Origin: Streptococcus mitis | GTDB taxonomy: Bacteria; Bacillota; Bacilli; Lactobacillales; Streptococcaceae | DNA length: 64,000 nucleotides | Direction of reading: 5' to 3' | Assembly (NCBI RefSeq): GCF_000722695.1 | Contig: NZ_JPFU01000013.1 | Span: 682,001 to 746,000 of the forward strand | Position numbers and translations under genes: made by a program | Notes under the pieces: generated by a model | The model's database searches: none | What the model saw: the letters and a program-made list of their open reading frames with translations, nothing else | Told to the model about the DNA's origin: nothing | In this document: positions 19,201 to 27,466 of the stretch, in pieces | Position numbering within the stretch: position 1 is the stretch's first letter | Layout: each line of letters begins with the position of its first letter

Positions 19201-20397
19201 TTTTACAGTTTTAGTTCGCCACTCTTTTTCTCTATATAAAATTTCCGACAAATAGTCAAAAGAAGCTCTAGCTGACTTCGTTGATAGAGTCTCTCCTCCT
19301 GATATAAAATCTGTATTAACTGTTAATACATCACCTCTCGATGGAGCATTTTTTATAGAGGTACCCACATATAATTTTAATAAACTTTCTGCAACAGTTC
19401 CTCCGTTCATGGGATTTAAATTTAAATCATAAACATAATTCGTTGTAGTTGATAAATCATCAACACTTTTTACAAATGATGAATTTTTAAACTCCGGTTT
19501 TTTGGTAGAGTGCAGAAATGCCTTTGGAATAGTTACACGCACTTTCCCATCGGTAACCGTTTCAGTTGAAGACGCAGAATAACTAATCGCCATATTTATT
19601 ACACGTTCACCGTCACCATTATTTGCAACAGGAATTTGTTTTTCTGTTGGTCCATTTGAATTATCAAAATGAATTGACCCTGTTAAAGCTTGGGCTGTCA
19701 CTCCAGTACGGAAACCAGTTCCTTCTTCCATCTTTTTTCCATTACGGCTATCTTGATTTTTATTTTCTTTAGATATCTCTTCAGCTTTAATTGATTTTAA
19801 GATAGAAGTTAATGAGCTAATTTCTTTGGCCTTTTTATCAGCTACTGACTGTGTAGCACCCAAAGCGTTTAAATATTGCTTAGCTTCCGCAACTAGTTTT
19901 TCGGCAGCCTGAATTTGAGAGACTTGTTTTTTATTTCCTCTGACACGCTCTATTTGCGCTTCCAAATCTGCTAGTTTTACTTGCAAGAGAGATAAATCGA
20001 CAGATGGTTTTGTATCAGTTGCTTCTACTGTGTTAGTATTCTCTGAACCTGTTGAAGCTTGTTCTGTAGCTTTTTCATTTTCTTTTACATGTGTTGCTGG
20101 CTCAGCTGACTTTTCTCCATTTGTTTTTGGTTGCTCAGCTAACTCTGCTTTTGGCTCAGAGACAGTTCCTGCTTGAGTATTTTCTTGAGCTTGATTTAGT
20201 TCCGTATCAGCTTCCTTCTTGACTACTGTTTCAGTAACAGAGTCAGCTTCTACCGTATCTACATTGTAACCAAACAAAAATCCTGCCCCGATTAAAACAC
20301 TCGCAGCACCAACTTTTAATTTTTTAATCGAATATTTTTCGTATCGGTTTCCACAAAAATACCGATGATCTTTTTGTTGTCTAGATAATTTAAACAT
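13291..20397 (-). CDS. Giant YSIRK/LPXTG cell-wall protein with MucBP-like and 48-residue repeats
   Basis: 2368 residues. The signal peptide is YSIRK-type (YSIKKLKVGAASVLIGAGFLFG, from residue 22). It is followed by a Glu/Thr-rich stretch and a short coiled-coil segment (about 130-205). A large region (about 235-1330) of probable beta-sandwich adhesin domains is not recognised by eye. Then come MucBP-like units (GGDVVAKYV..., GGNVEVKYV...), three 83-residue MucBP repeats (KGDVTVNYTDTEG...) and nine 48-residue repeats (VITSYVDEKGKEINPSDKG...). The C-terminus is an LPNTG sortase A site near residue 2331, a hydrophobic helix and RRRK. It should be covalently attached to peptidoglycan and act in adhesion; the target is unknown. 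It sits between gatB and efp, which I recall as neighbours in S. pneumoniae, so it is probably an insertion. Confidence 0.93.
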   Translation of the reverse strand: MFKLSRQQKDHRYFCGNRYEKYSIKKLKVGAASVLIGAGFLFGYNVDTVEADSVTETVVKKEADTELNQAQENTQAGTVSEPKAELAEQPKTNGEKSAEPATHVKENEKATEQASTGSENTNTVEATDTKPSVDLSLLQVKLADLEAQIERVRGNKKQVSQIQAAEKLVAEAKQYLNALGATQSVADKKAKEISSLTSILKSIKAEEISKENKNQDSRNGKKMEEGTGFRTGVTAQALTGSIHFDNSNGPTEKQIPVANNGDGERVINMAISYSASSTETVTDGKVRVTIPKAFLHSTKKPEFKNSSFVKSVDDLSTTTNYVYDLNLNPMNGGTVAESLLKLYVGTSIKNAPSRGDVLTVNTDFISGGETLSTKSARASFDYLSEILYREKEWRTKTVKYMVDQFGAPLPEFKMGSVSNGTFKPIEGNTFKLPFIMSDQSFFNNEETNQNGNGRLTSYDYTISGIPDFLELDPTNIKNNKFWTLENGVLTLHPDENKGIDQSLLYGGPILRVKEGAFNTPEAIERVIESNSTKGFNANIVYKAVGHRPDGSTFTQTLDNPDGFRLYLGDGIPAIKEMDTRIFPETNQRLYSHVSNEDKFNARFSIPNDKLKGDGAFLPSQYINYFIPKDQEGNYFTKFQLNRVFTNEIKADGSRGFRGYYREKLEGNLKENFKLYGVTKDNQAELLKEYTSIDELYNTIEINPEKKYDHLILKHPGIVDEFQRYNSTSKTITGLEARLGVTVGTWKEKAQDSTIQRYRDEIAQGSTSENTIESAIAMERPATGSGEVAEHIKTPTKLTLNMNQIGSQTLTKDDLTRGQTIPIAVTYSAEDYFGLIESDNDGSKTYDINKLDPNITKTSVMLLADPKLPLKDFRLAADNRLLSKYTLYFGGANGDAAKEPYDKLKESYDTVNPTNIIENYKGTGKRAYIFDSKDLNLTGYDLNRWIKGGLYSPTALTFEVENNGQVEAGTYGIESYLVWNSESEILIGNDNSINANFVENHAPGLSISKATINVTINNIAEYSASLTIAKPGTTGVRGIIDVKNGQEVILSPQIENLTDLPQKVKEAVVLIPKKEALTYLEAPIVDNSDEYDVVYTTTTEDDKTQGTFVSAAQITNWKDVTAVKYVFKDNYTVTKEHGFKHNFNLRVDQNNPNYVKSTSQIFLKNGQDVWLESNVVGLRTEDTRGKLEVYYKTVDGELLKEFPKTRDFEGQPYTTTKESMLKGFVNRWYATNDYIFIEVQPDSDPVSGTYERQVTKKVTYLYDKAKVNVETKEITRTINYIEKNNEGNIISNPVIQKVTVSRKVYTGEKTGRVVEDDWEIPANAKWESVTSPTPSEWEKPEVKVNDQYIAKEAIDEVVITPEVLNNGNVVENVYYEKIIPVGGDVVAKYVIEGTTTELKTATDVAKGLKVGKNYTSTAPAAGEELTATDGKVYVYKGHKDTSAAETGTVTADKQEVVYEYAPKLGGNVEVKYVIAGTEENLKDPVALVTNKQVGSDYTATKDATITKEDGRVYKLVVANNGLKTGSAGETGKVTTEKQTVTYEYELQKGDVTVNYTDTEGNAIEGKTSVKAETQSPTGKEYNTNTPDLKPETITTESGKVYKLVPAQTVGKETGKVTVEPTEVTYKYELQKGDVTVNYTDTEGNAIEGKTSVKAETQSPTGKEYNTNTPDLKPETITTESGKVYKLVPAQTVGKETGKVTVEPTEVTYKYELQKGDVTVNYTDTEGNAIEGKTSVKAETQSPTGKEYNTNTPELKPETITTTKGDVYEFVKKSETSAPEIGKVNKGVTTVEYIYRKVVTTYVNEEGKEINPSDKGTKDKKDIPEYIYKETKKDKDGNTTHVYRQVVTSYVNEEGKEINPSDKGTKDKKDIPGYIYKETKKDKDGNTTHVYRQVITSYVDEKGKEISPSDKGTKDKKDIPEYIYKETKKDKDGNTTHVYRQVITSYVDEKGKEINPSDKGTKDKKDIPEYIYKETKKDKDGNTTHVYRQVITSYVDEKGKEINPSDKGTKDKKDIPEYIYKETKKDKNGNTTHVYRQVITSYVDEKGKEINPSDKGTKDKKDIPEYIYKETKKDKDGNTTHVYRQVITSYVDEKGKEINPSDKGTKDKKDIPEYIYKETKKDEKGNTTHVYRQVVTSYVNEEGKEINPSDKGTKDKKDIPEYIYKETKKDKDGNTTHVYRQVITSYVDEKGKEINPSDKGTKDKKDIPEYIYKETKKDKDGNTIHVYTKKSSSTPNSPTPSTPSNEESKSTVWKDTEGNVLKPQEDGTKDKGTFTGYEYVKTILVGNVTTHIFKKVITPSHDEIPSHSDVTATSDKSTQIATSNESTFVDGKRELPNTGTQSSTSSLLLGALAAITGLGLVSRRRKDDKE
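13717..15012 (-). repeat. Nine tandem 144-bp repeats in the surface protein gene
   Basis: Nine in-frame units of 48 codons, each reading V(I/V)T.YV(D/N)E(K/E)GKEI.PSDKG, then TKDKKDIPEYIYKETKKD, and ending GNTTHVYRQ. Units differ at few positions: VNEE versus VDEK, one IPGY, one ISPS, one KNGN, one EKGN. The near-identity at DNA level points to recent expansion or homogenisation, so the copy number should vary between strains. Confidence 0.95.
15016..15762 (-). repeat. Three tandem MucBP-type 249-bp repeats
   Basis: Three 83-codon units starting KGDVTVNYTDTEGNAIEG. The first two are identical in protein; the third keeps the first half and then diverges (ELKPETITTTKGDVYEFV). Each fits the MucBP pattern V.Y.D..G..I found in mucin-binding surface proteins. 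Confidence 0.9.
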
Positions 20398-20409
20398 GAT
20401 TTACCACCT

Positions 20410-20424
20410 TATATATATATATAT
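20410..20424. repeat. (TA)7.5 dinucleotide tract in the leader of the surface protein gene
   Basis: An uninterrupted TATATATATATATAT tract touching the AAGGTGG ribosome site of the gene starting at 20397. It lies in the predicted 5' untranslated region, between the -10 box (20456-20461) and the ribosome site. Confidence 0.85.
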
Positions 20425-20455
20425 GCACACTTAGGTACAAATATACTTTCACTGT

Positions 20456-20484
20456 ATTATATCATATTTCAAAGTAATTTTTAA
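20456..20484 (-). promoter_or_regulatory. Promoter of the LPXTG surface protein gene
   Basis: Minus-strand TTAAAA (20479-20484), a 17-bp spacer and extended -10 TGATATAAT (hexamer 20456-20461). The ribosome site AAGGTGG lies just before the ATG at 20397. Confidence 0.65.
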
Positions 20485-20647
20485 GATATTTGTTTATAAA
20501 TTTCATTTAAAAAACATACCATTCTAAAACATTTTTTGTACAAGTATAAATTTATATAAATATCTCCATTATCCCACCTTCAACTTTCTTTTTCATTCCT
20601 TTTATGGTAAAATGAAGAGTAATAATATTTATTAAAGAGGTAAAAAC

Positions 20648-21208
20648 ATGATTGAAGCAAGCAAATTGAAAGCTGGTATGACATTTGAAACTGCAGACGG
20701 AAAATTGATCCGTGTTTTGGAAGCTAGCCACCACAAACCAGGTAAAGGGAACACGATCATGCGTATGAAATTGCGTGATGTCCGTACTGGTTCTACATTT
20801 GACACAAGCTACCGTCCAGAAGAAAAATTCGAACAAGCTATTATCGAAACTGTTCCAGCTCAATACTTGTACAAAATGGATGAAACTGCCTACTTCATGA
20901 ACACTGAAACTTACGACCAATACGAAATCCCAGTCGTAAACGTTGAAAATGAATTGCTTTACATCCTTGAAAACTCTGATGTAAAAATCCAATTCTACGG
21001 AACTGAAGTAATCGGTGTAACTGTGCCAACTACTGTTGAATTGACAGTTGCTGAAACACAACCATCTATCAAAGGGGCTACTGTTACAGGTTCTGGTAAA
21101 CCAGCAACTATGGAAACTGGACTTGTTGTCAACGTTCCAGACTTCATCGAAGCTGGACAAAAATTGATCATCAACACTGCAGAAGGAACTTACGTTTCTC
21201 GTGCCTAA
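20648..21208 (+). CDS. efp: Translation elongation factor P
   Basis: 186 residues, the usual EF-P length, with a three-domain OB-fold layout. EF-P relieves ribosome stalling at consecutive prolines by binding next to the P-site tRNA. The tip loop reads HHKPGKGN, with Lys33 in the position that is post-translationally modified in many bacteria. The C-terminal signature appears as the [19 protein letters not shown] segment. The ribosome site is AAAGAGG. It is first in an operon with an Asp23-family gene and nusB. Confidence 0.97.
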   Translation: MIEASKLKAGMTFETADGKLIRVLEASHHKPGKGNTIMRMKLRDVRTGSTFDTSYRPEEKFEQAIIETVPAQYLYKMDETAYFMNTETYDQYEIPVVNVENELLYILENSDVKIQFYGTEVIGVTVPTTVELTVAETQPSIKGATVTGSGKPATMETGLVVNVPDFIEAGQKLIINTAEGTYVSRA

Positions 21209-21229
21209 TCTCTAGAAAGAGGTCATTCT

Positions 21230-21619
21230 ATGGGAATTGAAGAACAATTTGGCGAAATCGTTATTGCTCCACGTGTACTTGAAAAAATCATTGCCATCGC
21301 AACTGCTAAAGTTGATGGGGTCCACTCATTTTCAAATAAATCCGTATCTGATACCCTATCAAAACTCTCTCTTGGTCGCGGCGTCTACTTAAAAGAAAGC
21401 AACGAAGAACTAACTGCTGACATCTATCTCTATCTTGAGTACGGTGTGAAAGTACCAAAAGTTGCTCTTGCTATTCAAAAAGCAGTCAAAGATGCTGTTC
21501 GTGATATGGCTGATGTGGAACTTTCTGCTGTTAACATCCATGTTGCAGGAATCGTTCCAGATAAAACACCGAAACCTGAGTTGAAAGATCTATTTAACGA
21601 GGACTTCCTCAATGACTAG
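21230..21619 (+). CDS. Asp23/Gls24-family envelope stress protein
   Basis: 129 residues. Family features are [24 protein letters not shown] near the N-terminus, [12 protein letters not shown], and [11 protein letters not shown] at the end. Asp23-family proteins are small cytoplasmic proteins linked to envelope homeostasis; some associate with the membrane through partners such as AmaP. Here it lies between efp and nusB (8-bp overlap with nusB), the order I recall from pneumococci. Its precise role in this operon is unknown. Confidence 0.9.
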   Translation: MGIEEQFGEIVIAPRVLEKIIAIATAKVDGVHSFSNKSVSDTLSKLSLGRGVYLKESNEELTADIYLYLEYGVKVPKVALAIQKAVKDAVRDMADVELSAVNIHVAGIVPDKTPKPELKDLFNEDFLND

Positions 21620-22037
21620 TCCATTATTAGAATCTAGACGCGAACTTCGTAAATGCGCTTTTCAAGCTCTTATGAGCCTTGAATTCGGAACAGATGTGGA
21701 AACAGCTTGTCACTTTGCCTACACGCATGACCGTGAAGATGAAGATGTGCAAATCCCTGCCTTTCTTCTGAACTTGGTTTCTGGTGTTCAAACTCAAAAA
21801 GACGAGTTGAATAAACAAATCAACCAGCACCTCAAGTCAGGCTGGACAGTTGAACGCTTAACCTTGGTCGAAAAAAACTTACTACGCTTGGGTATCTTTG
21901 AAATCACTTCATTTGATACACCTCAGCTGGTAGCAGTCAATGAAGCTATTGAACTCGCTAAGAATTTTTCAGATCAAAAATCAGCCCGCTTTATCAACGG
22001 ACTGCTTAGTCAATTTGTAACTGAAGAAAATGAATAA
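21612..22037 (+). CDS. nusB: Transcription antitermination factor NusB
   Basis: 141 residues, normal for NusB. It is an all-helical RNA-binding protein that with NusE (S10) binds boxA RNA and supports rRNA antitermination. Signature segments are [33 protein letters not shown] and the C-terminal [26 protein letters not shown]. The start overlaps the Asp23-family gene by 8 bp. A terminator follows four bases past the stop. Confidence 0.96.
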   Translation: MTSPLLESRRELRKCAFQALMSLEFGTDVETACHFAYTHDREDEDVQIPAFLLNLVSGVQTQKDELNKQINQHLKSGWTVERLTLVEKNLLRLGIFEITSFDTPQLVAVNEAIELAKNFSDQKSARFINGLLSQFVTEENE

Positions 22038-22040
22038 TCG

Positions 22041-22071
22041 AAAAGGTGTTTGGTCTTCCAAGCACCTTTTA
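22041..22071 (+). terminator. Terminator of the efp-nusB operon
   Basis: AAAAGGTGTTTGG-tctt-CCAAGCACCTTTT, a 13-bp stem with one wobble pair, directly after nusB. Confidence 0.8.
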
Positions 22072-22102
22072 CTTCGTCCTTGATACAGAGTAATAACCAC
22101 AT

Positions 22103-22135
22103 AAAAACTAGAACTGACTGCCAGTTCTAGTTTTT
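22103..22135 (-). terminator. Terminator of the fatty-acid synthesis operon (bidirectional)
   Basis: AAAAACTAGAACTG-actgc-CAGTTCTAGTTTTT is a 14-bp perfect stem with A and T runs on both sides. It lies 120 bp past the accA stop; a BOX element has been inserted between the two. Confidence 0.8.
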
Positions 22136-22151
22136 GCGTATTCTAAAGAAT

Positions 22152-22259
22152 TATACTCAATGAAAATCAAAGAGCAAACTAGGAAGTTAGCCGTAGGCAG
22201 TACTTGAGTACGGCAAGGCGAAGCTGACGTGGTTTGAATTTGATTTTCGAAGAGTATTA
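22152..22259 (-). repeat. BOX element (boxA-boxC type), abutting the accA stop codon
   Basis: About 108 bp with the typical BOX ends: TATACTCAATGAAAATCAAA at one end (boxC side) and TTTTCGAAGAGTATTA at the other. The boxA core TACGGCAAGGCGAAGCTGAC is present; no boxB unit is seen. BOX elements are small non-autonomous repeats of pneumococci and relatives. The last bases of the repeat (TTA, 22257-22259) are the accA stop codon. Confidence 0.9.
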
Positions 22260-23024
22260 GTATTTTCTAAATCGTTGATAGCGTTCTTCCAACAACGCTT
22301 CTATCGGTTTTTGCGAAAGTCTAGCTAGCTCATCTTGGAGTTCTTTTTTAACATTCTTAATCAGTTCTTTACTAGAAAGTCCTGCTTCAGAAATCACCTT
22401 ATCCACCACGCCCATTTCTAATAGTTCATGTGAGGTGATTTTCATCAGTTCTGCTGCTTCCATAGCACGACTACCGTCCTTCCATAGAATAGAAGCAAAA
22501 CCTTCTGGACTGAGAATGGCATAGATAGAATTTTCCAGCATCCAGACACGGTCTGCGACTGCTAATGCCAGAGCCCCGCCTGAACCACCTTCACCGATAA
22601 TGATAGCAATAATCGGAACTTTCAGGTCACTCATTTCCATGAGATTGCGAGCAATGGCTTCTCCTTGACCACGTTCTTCCGCTCCGACACCAGGATAGGC
22701 ACCTGCTGTATTGATAAAGGTCACAACTGGACGACCAAACTTTTCAGCCTGTTTCATCAACCGTAGGGCCTTGCGGTAACCTTCTGGATGCGGTTGCCCA
22801 AAATTCCGTTTAAGGTTATCTTGTAAACTTTTGCCTTTTTGGATACCAACCACTGTTACAGCTTGGTCTCCAAGCCAGCCGATACCACCAACAACTGCAC
22901 CATCGTCACGAAAAGAACGGTCACCGTGTAATTGGATAAATTCATCAAAAATGCCTGTCGCAAAGTCCAAGGTTGTCAAGCGACTCTGCTCACGCGCTTC
23001 TCTGACTATTTTTGCAATATTCAT
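22257..23024 (-). CDS. accA: Acetyl-CoA carboxylase carboxyltransferase subunit alpha
   Basis: 255 residues, typical of the short Gram-positive AccA. With AccD it transfers the carboxyl group from carboxybiotin to acetyl-CoA, giving malonyl-CoA. The crotonase-fold segments [23 protein letters not shown] and [15 protein letters not shown] are intact. The start overlaps the accD stop by four bases, so the subunits are coupled. It is the last gene of the fab-acc cluster. Its stop codon lies at the edge of a BOX element, so the extreme C-terminus (RFRKY) may differ from that of relatives. Confidence 0.97.
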   Translation of the reverse strand: MNIAKIVREAREQSRLTTLDFATGIFDEFIQLHGDRSFRDDGAVVGGIGWLGDQAVTVVGIQKGKSLQDNLKRNFGQPHPEGYRKALRLMKQAEKFGRPVVTFINTAGAYPGVGAEERGQGEAIARNLMEMSDLKVPIIAIIIGEGGSGGALALAVADRVWMLENSIYAILSPEGFASILWKDGSRAMEAAELMKITSHELLEMGVVDKVISEAGLSSKELIKNVKKELQDELARLSQKPIEALLEERYQRFRKY

Positions 23025-23887
23025 CTAGGACCCCCTCTGTGCAATCTGACTAGGCTAGCAATGGTATCTGGCAAGTCTCTTCTTTTGACAATAGCATCCA
23101 CAAAGCCATGTTCCAATAGGAATTCTGCCTTTTGGAACCCCTCAGGCAAGCTTTCACGAACCGTATTTTCAATCACACGACGCCCAGCAAAACCGACTAA
23201 ACTCTGTGGTTCTGCTAGAATGATATCGCCTTCCATAGCGAAAGAAGCTGTTACACCACCTGTCGTTGGATCTGTCAAAATGGTCAGGTAAAAGAGCCCT
23301 GCATTTGAATGGCGTTTAACCGCTGCAGAAATCTTGGCCATTTGCATGAGACTCATGATTCCTTCCTGCATACGGGCTCCACCAGAGGCTGTGAAGAGAA
23401 CAACTGGCAACTGTTCAATAGTAGCATACTCAAACAAGCGAGTAATTTTTTCCCCTACAACTGTACCCATAGAAGCCATGATAAAGTTGGAATCCATAAT
23501 CCCAAGAGCCACAGTCTGACCTTTAATAAGAGCAGTTCCTGTCACAACGGCTTCATCCAGACCTGTTTTTTCACGCATAGTTGCTAGTTTCTTTTGATAA
23601 CCAGGGAAATGCAAGGGATCCTTGCTTTCAATCCCTGTAAACAATTCCTTGAAGGTTCCCATATCAATTGTCAAAGCCAAGCGTTCTTGGGCAGAAATAC
23701 GAAAAGTATAGCTACATTGTGGACAGATACGCTCACTTCCCAGATCCTTCTGATAGATGGTATGCTTACAACCTGGACACTTAGAAAATAATTCATCTGG
23801 AACCTCTGGCTTGGCTTGAGGTTTTTCCCTAACCGAACGATTAGGATTGATTCGAATATACTTATCTTTTTTACTAAATAGAGCCAT
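23021..23887 (-). CDS. accD: Acetyl-CoA carboxylase carboxyltransferase subunit beta
   Basis: 288 residues. The N-terminal four-cysteine zinc ribbon is intact (CPGC at about residues 38-41 and CPQC about 19 residues later). The carboxyltransferase core has [21 protein letters not shown] and [12 protein letters not shown]. It forms the transferase with AccA. It is separated from accC by 36 bp and overlaps accA. Confidence 0.97.
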   Translation of the reverse strand: MALFSKKDKYIRINPNRSVREKPQAKPEVPDELFSKCPGCKHTIYQKDLGSERICPQCSYTFRISAQERLALTIDMGTFKELFTGIESKDPLHFPGYQKKLATMREKTGLDEAVVTGTALIKGQTVALGIMDSNFIMASMGTVVGEKITRLFEYATIEQLPVVLFTASGGARMQEGIMSLMQMAKISAAVKRHSNAGLFYLTILTDPTTGGVTASFAMEGDIILAEPQSLVGFAGRRVIENTVRESLPEGFQKAEFLLEHGFVDAIVKRRDLPDTIASLVRLHRGGPR

Positions 23888-23923
23888 TGATTCCCCTTTT
23901 CGGTTTAAACTCTTAAAGTCATT

Positions 23924-25291
23924 TTATTCTTTTTCTTGATATTTAGGTAAGAAGGTTTCCATCAAGAAAGAAGTATCATAATCTCCAGCAATGACATTGC
24001 GATCTGAAATGAGGTCAAGCTGGAAATCTGCATTGGTCTGCACCCCCTCTATCTCTAGTTCATAGAGGGCTCGTTGCATTTTCATCAAGGCATCAAAACG
24101 ATTCTCTCCATGAACGATGACTTTGGCAATCATACTATCATAATAAGGCGGAATAGTATAACCTGGATAAACCGCTGAATCCACGCGCAAGCCAACTCCC
24201 CCACTTGGAAGATATAAATTGGTAATCTTACCGGGACTTGGAGCAAAGTTGAAGGCTGGGTTTTCTGCATTGATACGACACTCGATGGCATGGCCACGTA
24301 GGACAATATCTTCTTGCTTCACAGACAGAGGTTGACCTGCCGCAATGCGAATCTGTTCCTTAACGATATCCACACCTGAAACAAACTCTGTTACTGGATG
24401 TTCTACTTGTACACGAGTATTCATCTCCATAAAATAGAATTTACCGCTAGCTTCATCAAGAAGAAACTCAATGGTCCCTGCATTCTCATAGCCAACAGAC
24501 TCTGCCGCTCGAACAGCAGCAGCACCGATTTCATGGCGCAGTGTTTTTCCGATTGCAATTGAAGGACTTTCTTCCAAAACCTTTTGATTATTCCGTTGAA
24601 GAGAACAATCCCGTTCTCCCAAGTGAATCACATGTCCATGCTCATCTCCTAGGATTTGAACCTCAATATGGCGAGCTGGATAGATAACCCGTTCTATGTA
24701 CATGGCACCATTGCCATAGTTGGCCTTGGCTTCGCTAGAAGCAGTTTCAAAGGCGGAAACGAGATCTTCTGGTTTTTCAACCTTACGAATCCCTTTACCA
24801 CCTCCACCTGCTGAAGCCTTGAGCATAACAGGGTAGCCAATTTTTTCAGCAACAATCAAAGCTTCCTCAGAGTTATGCACTTCTCCATCTGAACCTGGAA
24901 TGACAGGTACACCTGCTTTGATCATCTGAGCACGTGCATTGATTTTATCCCCCATCATATCCATGACATGACCAGATGGACCGATAAACTTGATTCCCAC
25001 CTCTTCACACATGGTCGCAAATTTGGAATTTTCACTGAGAAATCCAAAACCTGGGTGAATGGCCTCTGCCTCAGTCAAGACTGCAGCTGATAGAACCGCA
25101 TTAATATTGAGATAAGACTCTGTTGCCTTGCCAGGACCGATACAAACTGCTTCATCTGCCAAAAGCGTATGAAGGGCTTCCTTATCAGCAGTTGAATAAA
25201 CCGCCACCGTCGCAATCCCCAGTTCACGCGCCGCACGGATAATACGAACCGCAATTTCACCGCGATTGGCAATTAAAATTTTTCGAAACAT
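23924..25291 (-). CDS. accC: Biotin carboxylase subunit of acetyl-CoA carboxylase
   Basis: 455 residues. It carboxylates the biotin on AccB using ATP and bicarbonate. The start MFRKILIANRGEIAVRIIRA is diagnostic. The ATP-grasp domain has the glycine-rich loop KASAGGGGKGIRKV, HIEVQILGD, and FMEMNTRVQVEHPVTE with the catalytic Glu, Asn and Arg. Full length, no anomaly. It lies 11 bp downstream of fabZ. Confidence 0.98.
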   Translation of the reverse strand: MFRKILIANRGEIAVRIIRAARELGIATVAVYSTADKEALHTLLADEAVCIGPGKATESYLNINAVLSAAVLTEAEAIHPGFGFLSENSKFATMCEEVGIKFIGPSGHVMDMMGDKINARAQMIKAGVPVIPGSDGEVHNSEEALIVAEKIGYPVMLKASAGGGGKGIRKVEKPEDLVSAFETASSEAKANYGNGAMYIERVIYPARHIEVQILGDEHGHVIHLGERDCSLQRNNQKVLEESPSIAIGKTLRHEIGAAAVRAAESVGYENAGTIEFLLDEASGKFYFMEMNTRVQVEHPVTEFVSGVDIVKEQIRIAAGQPLSVKQEDIVLRGHAIECRINAENPAFNFAPSPGKITNLYLPSGGVGLRVDSAVYPGYTIPPYYDSMIAKVIVHGENRFDALMKMQRALYELEIEGVQTNADFQLDLISDRNVIAGDYDTSFLMETFLPKYQEKE

Positions 25292-25302
25292 GGAGAACCT
25301 CC

Positions 25303-25725
25303 TTAGCTCCCAATTGCAAAGGTAAGAGTACCACTGGCTGCAAGCTTGCCATCCACTTCAGCCTTAGCTTCAACCACGGCAATAGTGCCACGGCGTTTTA
25401 CAAAAGTCGCTGTCATAACCAATTGATCGCCTGGTACAACTTGCTTCTTGAATTTAACCTTGTCCATACCAGCGTAAAAGACCAGTTTTCCTTTATTTTC
25501 AGGTTTTGACAACTCCAAGACACCAGCTGTTTGCGCCAAGGCTTCCATGATTAGAACACCTGGCATGACTGGATATTGAGGAAAATGGCCATTAAAGAAG
25601 GGCTCATTGATGGTCACATTTTTGATGGCAACAATGGTATCCTCACTCACTTCCAAGACACGGTCTACTAGGAGCATAGGATAACGGTGGGGCAGAGCTT
25701 CTTTGATTCCTTGAATATCGATCAT
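25303..25725 (-). CDS. fabZ: 3-hydroxyacyl-ACP dehydratase FabZ
   Basis: 140 residues with a hot-dog fold. It dehydrates 3-hydroxyacyl-ACP to trans-2-enoyl-ACP. The catalytic His is in [14 protein letters not shown] and the catalytic Glu in [10 protein letters not shown]. It overlaps the accB stop by four bases. In streptococci the trans-2-decenoyl product is shared with FabM, which is encoded at the far end of this cluster. Confidence 0.97.
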   Translation of the reverse strand: MIDIQGIKEALPHRYPMLLVDRVLEVSEDTIVAIKNVTINEPFFNGHFPQYPVMPGVLIMEALAQTAGVLELSKPENKGKLVFYAGMDKVKFKKQVVPGDQLVMTATFVKRRGTIAVVEAKAEVDGKLAASGTLTFAIGS

Positions 25726-26207
25726 TTGATACGTACCAATCCTTTACCAAACTCAACCATTTCTTCGTTAGAAACAAGAATTTCCGTTACCACACCATCC
25801 TTAGGAGCTGGGATTTCATTCATGACTTTCATTGCTTCGATAATTACCAATGTTTGACCTTTTTTAACACTATCACCAACTGTTACAAAGGCAGGTTTAT
25901 CTGGACCAGCAGCCAAGTAAGCCACCCCAACAAGTGGGCTCTCTACAACATCTCCCTCAGCAGCTACACTTGTTTCAGCTGGCGTCGAAGTCTCTTCCAC
26001 TACAGTCTCTGCTGGAGCAGATGTAGGAACTACTGGACTAGGTGTTGCTAGAACTGGTGCTGGAGCAACTTGAGGTACAACTTCAGATACAAGTCTCGCT
26101 TCATTCTTACTAAACTCCAACTCATCCGTCCCATTCTTATAAGAAAATTCTCTCAAACTTGATTGGTCAAATTGAGCCATCAAGTCTTTAATATCGTTTA
26201 AATTCAT
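25722..26207 (-). CDS. accB: Biotin carboxyl carrier protein of acetyl-CoA carboxylase
   Basis: 161 residues. The N-terminal domain is followed by a Pro/Ala/Val/Thr-rich flexible linker (about residues 44-85) and then the biotinyl domain. Lys127 in EAMKVMNEI is the biotinylation site. The carrier swings the carboxylated biotin between AccC and AccAD. It lies 2 bp after fabF and overlaps fabZ. Confidence 0.97.
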   Translation of the reverse strand: MNLNDIKDLMAQFDQSSLREFSYKNGTDELEFSKNEARLVSEVVPQVAPAPVLATPSPVVPTSAPAETVVEETSTPAETSVAAEGDVVESPLVGVAYLAAGPDKPAFVTVGDSVKKGQTLVIIEAMKVMNEIPAPKDGVVTEILVSNEEMVEFGKGLVRIK

Positions 26208-26209
26208 AC

Positions 26210-27445
26210 TTACTTATTCTCCCAACGTTTGAAAGCAAGAACTGCATTGTGGCCACCAAAACCAAAAGTATTTGAAATAGCGTATGGAATTTCTTGCTCC
26301 AAGCCTTGTCCATAAACGACATTGGCTTCGATATAATCTGATACTTCACTTGTCCCAGCTGTCATTGGTACAAAGTTATGACGCATAGCCTCGATTGTGA
26401 CGATAGCTTCTACCGCACCTGCAGCTCCCAGCAAATGTCCTGTGAAAGATTTGGTTGATGATACAGGTACTTCCTTACCAAGAACAGCCACGATAGCACC
26501 ACTTTCTCCTTTTTCATTAGCAGGAGTTGAGGTTCCGTGAGCATTGACATAGGCTACTTGTTCTGGGGAAATCTCAGCTTCTTCCAAGGCTAGTTTGATG
26601 GCCTTGATAGCTCCCTGACCTTCTGGATGAGGAGAAGTCATGTGGTAGGCATCACAGGTATGTCCATAACCAACCACTTCAGCAAGGATAGTTGCCCCAC
26701 GTTTTTCAGCGTGTTCAAGGCTTTCAAGAACCAACATCCCTGAACCTTCTCCCATGACAAAACCATTACGGTCCTTATCAAATGGAATGGAAGCACGAGT
26801 TGGGTCCTCTGTAGTTGAGAGAGCAGTTAGGGCTTGGAAACCAGCAATAGCAAAAGGTGTAATAGAAGCTTCTGAACCACCTACCAACATAACATCTTGG
26901 AAACCAAATTTAATTGAGCGGAAGGCATCCCCAATCGCATCATTTGATGAAGCACAGGCAGTATTGATGGATTTACAAACACCGTTTGCTCCAAAACGCA
27001 TAGCAACATTTCCTGAAGCCATATTTGGCAAGGCTTTTGGAAGGGTCAATGGTTTCACACGTTTTGGTCCTTTGTCATGGAGGCGAAGCACTTGATCTTC
27101 GATTTCCTTGATTCCACCGATACCAGAGGCCACGATAACACCAAAACGATCTTTATCAAGAGCCTCTACATCTAAATTGGCATGATTGACAGCTTCTTGG
27201 GCTGCGTACAAGGCATACAAAGAATAGTTATCAAAACGATTGGTATCTTTCTTTACAAAGTATTTATCAAAAGGAAAATCTTGGATTTCTGCTGCATTAT
27301 GCACATCAAAGTCACTATGATCAAATTTTGTAATTTGACCAATTCCGATGTTTCCAGTTGTCAAACTAGTCCAAAATTCTTCTGGTGTATTTCCGATTGG
27401 AGATGTTACTCCATAACCTGTTACTACTACGCGATTTAGTTTCAT
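26210..27445 (-). CDS. fabF: 3-oxoacyl-ACP synthase II (FabF)
   Basis: 411 residues from the ATG at 27445. A GTG three codons upstream is in frame but is itself part of the GAGGTG ribosome site, so it is not the start. FabF is the elongating condensing enzyme of type II fatty-acid synthesis. The nucleophile Cys164 lies in NTACASSNDA; the two catalytic histidines are in NAHGTSTPANEK and KSFTGHLLGAAG. FabF is the target of platensimycin- and thiolactomycin-type inhibitors. Confidence 0.98.
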   Translation of the reverse strand: MKLNRVVVTGYGVTSPIGNTPEEFWTSLTTGNIGIGQITKFDHSDFDVHNAAEIQDFPFDKYFVKKDTNRFDNYSLYALYAAQEAVNHANLDVEALDKDRFGVIVASGIGGIKEIEDQVLRLHDKGPKRVKPLTLPKALPNMASGNVAMRFGANGVCKSINTACASSNDAIGDAFRSIKFGFQDVMLVGGSEASITPFAIAGFQALTALSTTEDPTRASIPFDKDRNGFVMGEGSGMLVLESLEHAEKRGATILAEVVGYGHTCDAYHMTSPHPEGQGAIKAIKLALEEAEISPEQVAYVNAHGTSTPANEKGESGAIVAVLGKEVPVSSTKSFTGHLLGAAGAVEAIVTIEAMRHNFVPMTAGTSEVSDYIEANVVYGQGLEQEIPYAISNTFGFGGHNAVLAFKRWENK

Positions 27446-27466
27446 CTTTTTCACCTCTAGCTTTTG

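Noticed and set aside
20552..21160. A 202-codon open frame on the minus strand opposite efp
   Set aside because: It is fully antisense to the conserved efp gene, has Cys/Phe/Ser-rich low-complexity content typical of a shadow frame, and no ribosome site.
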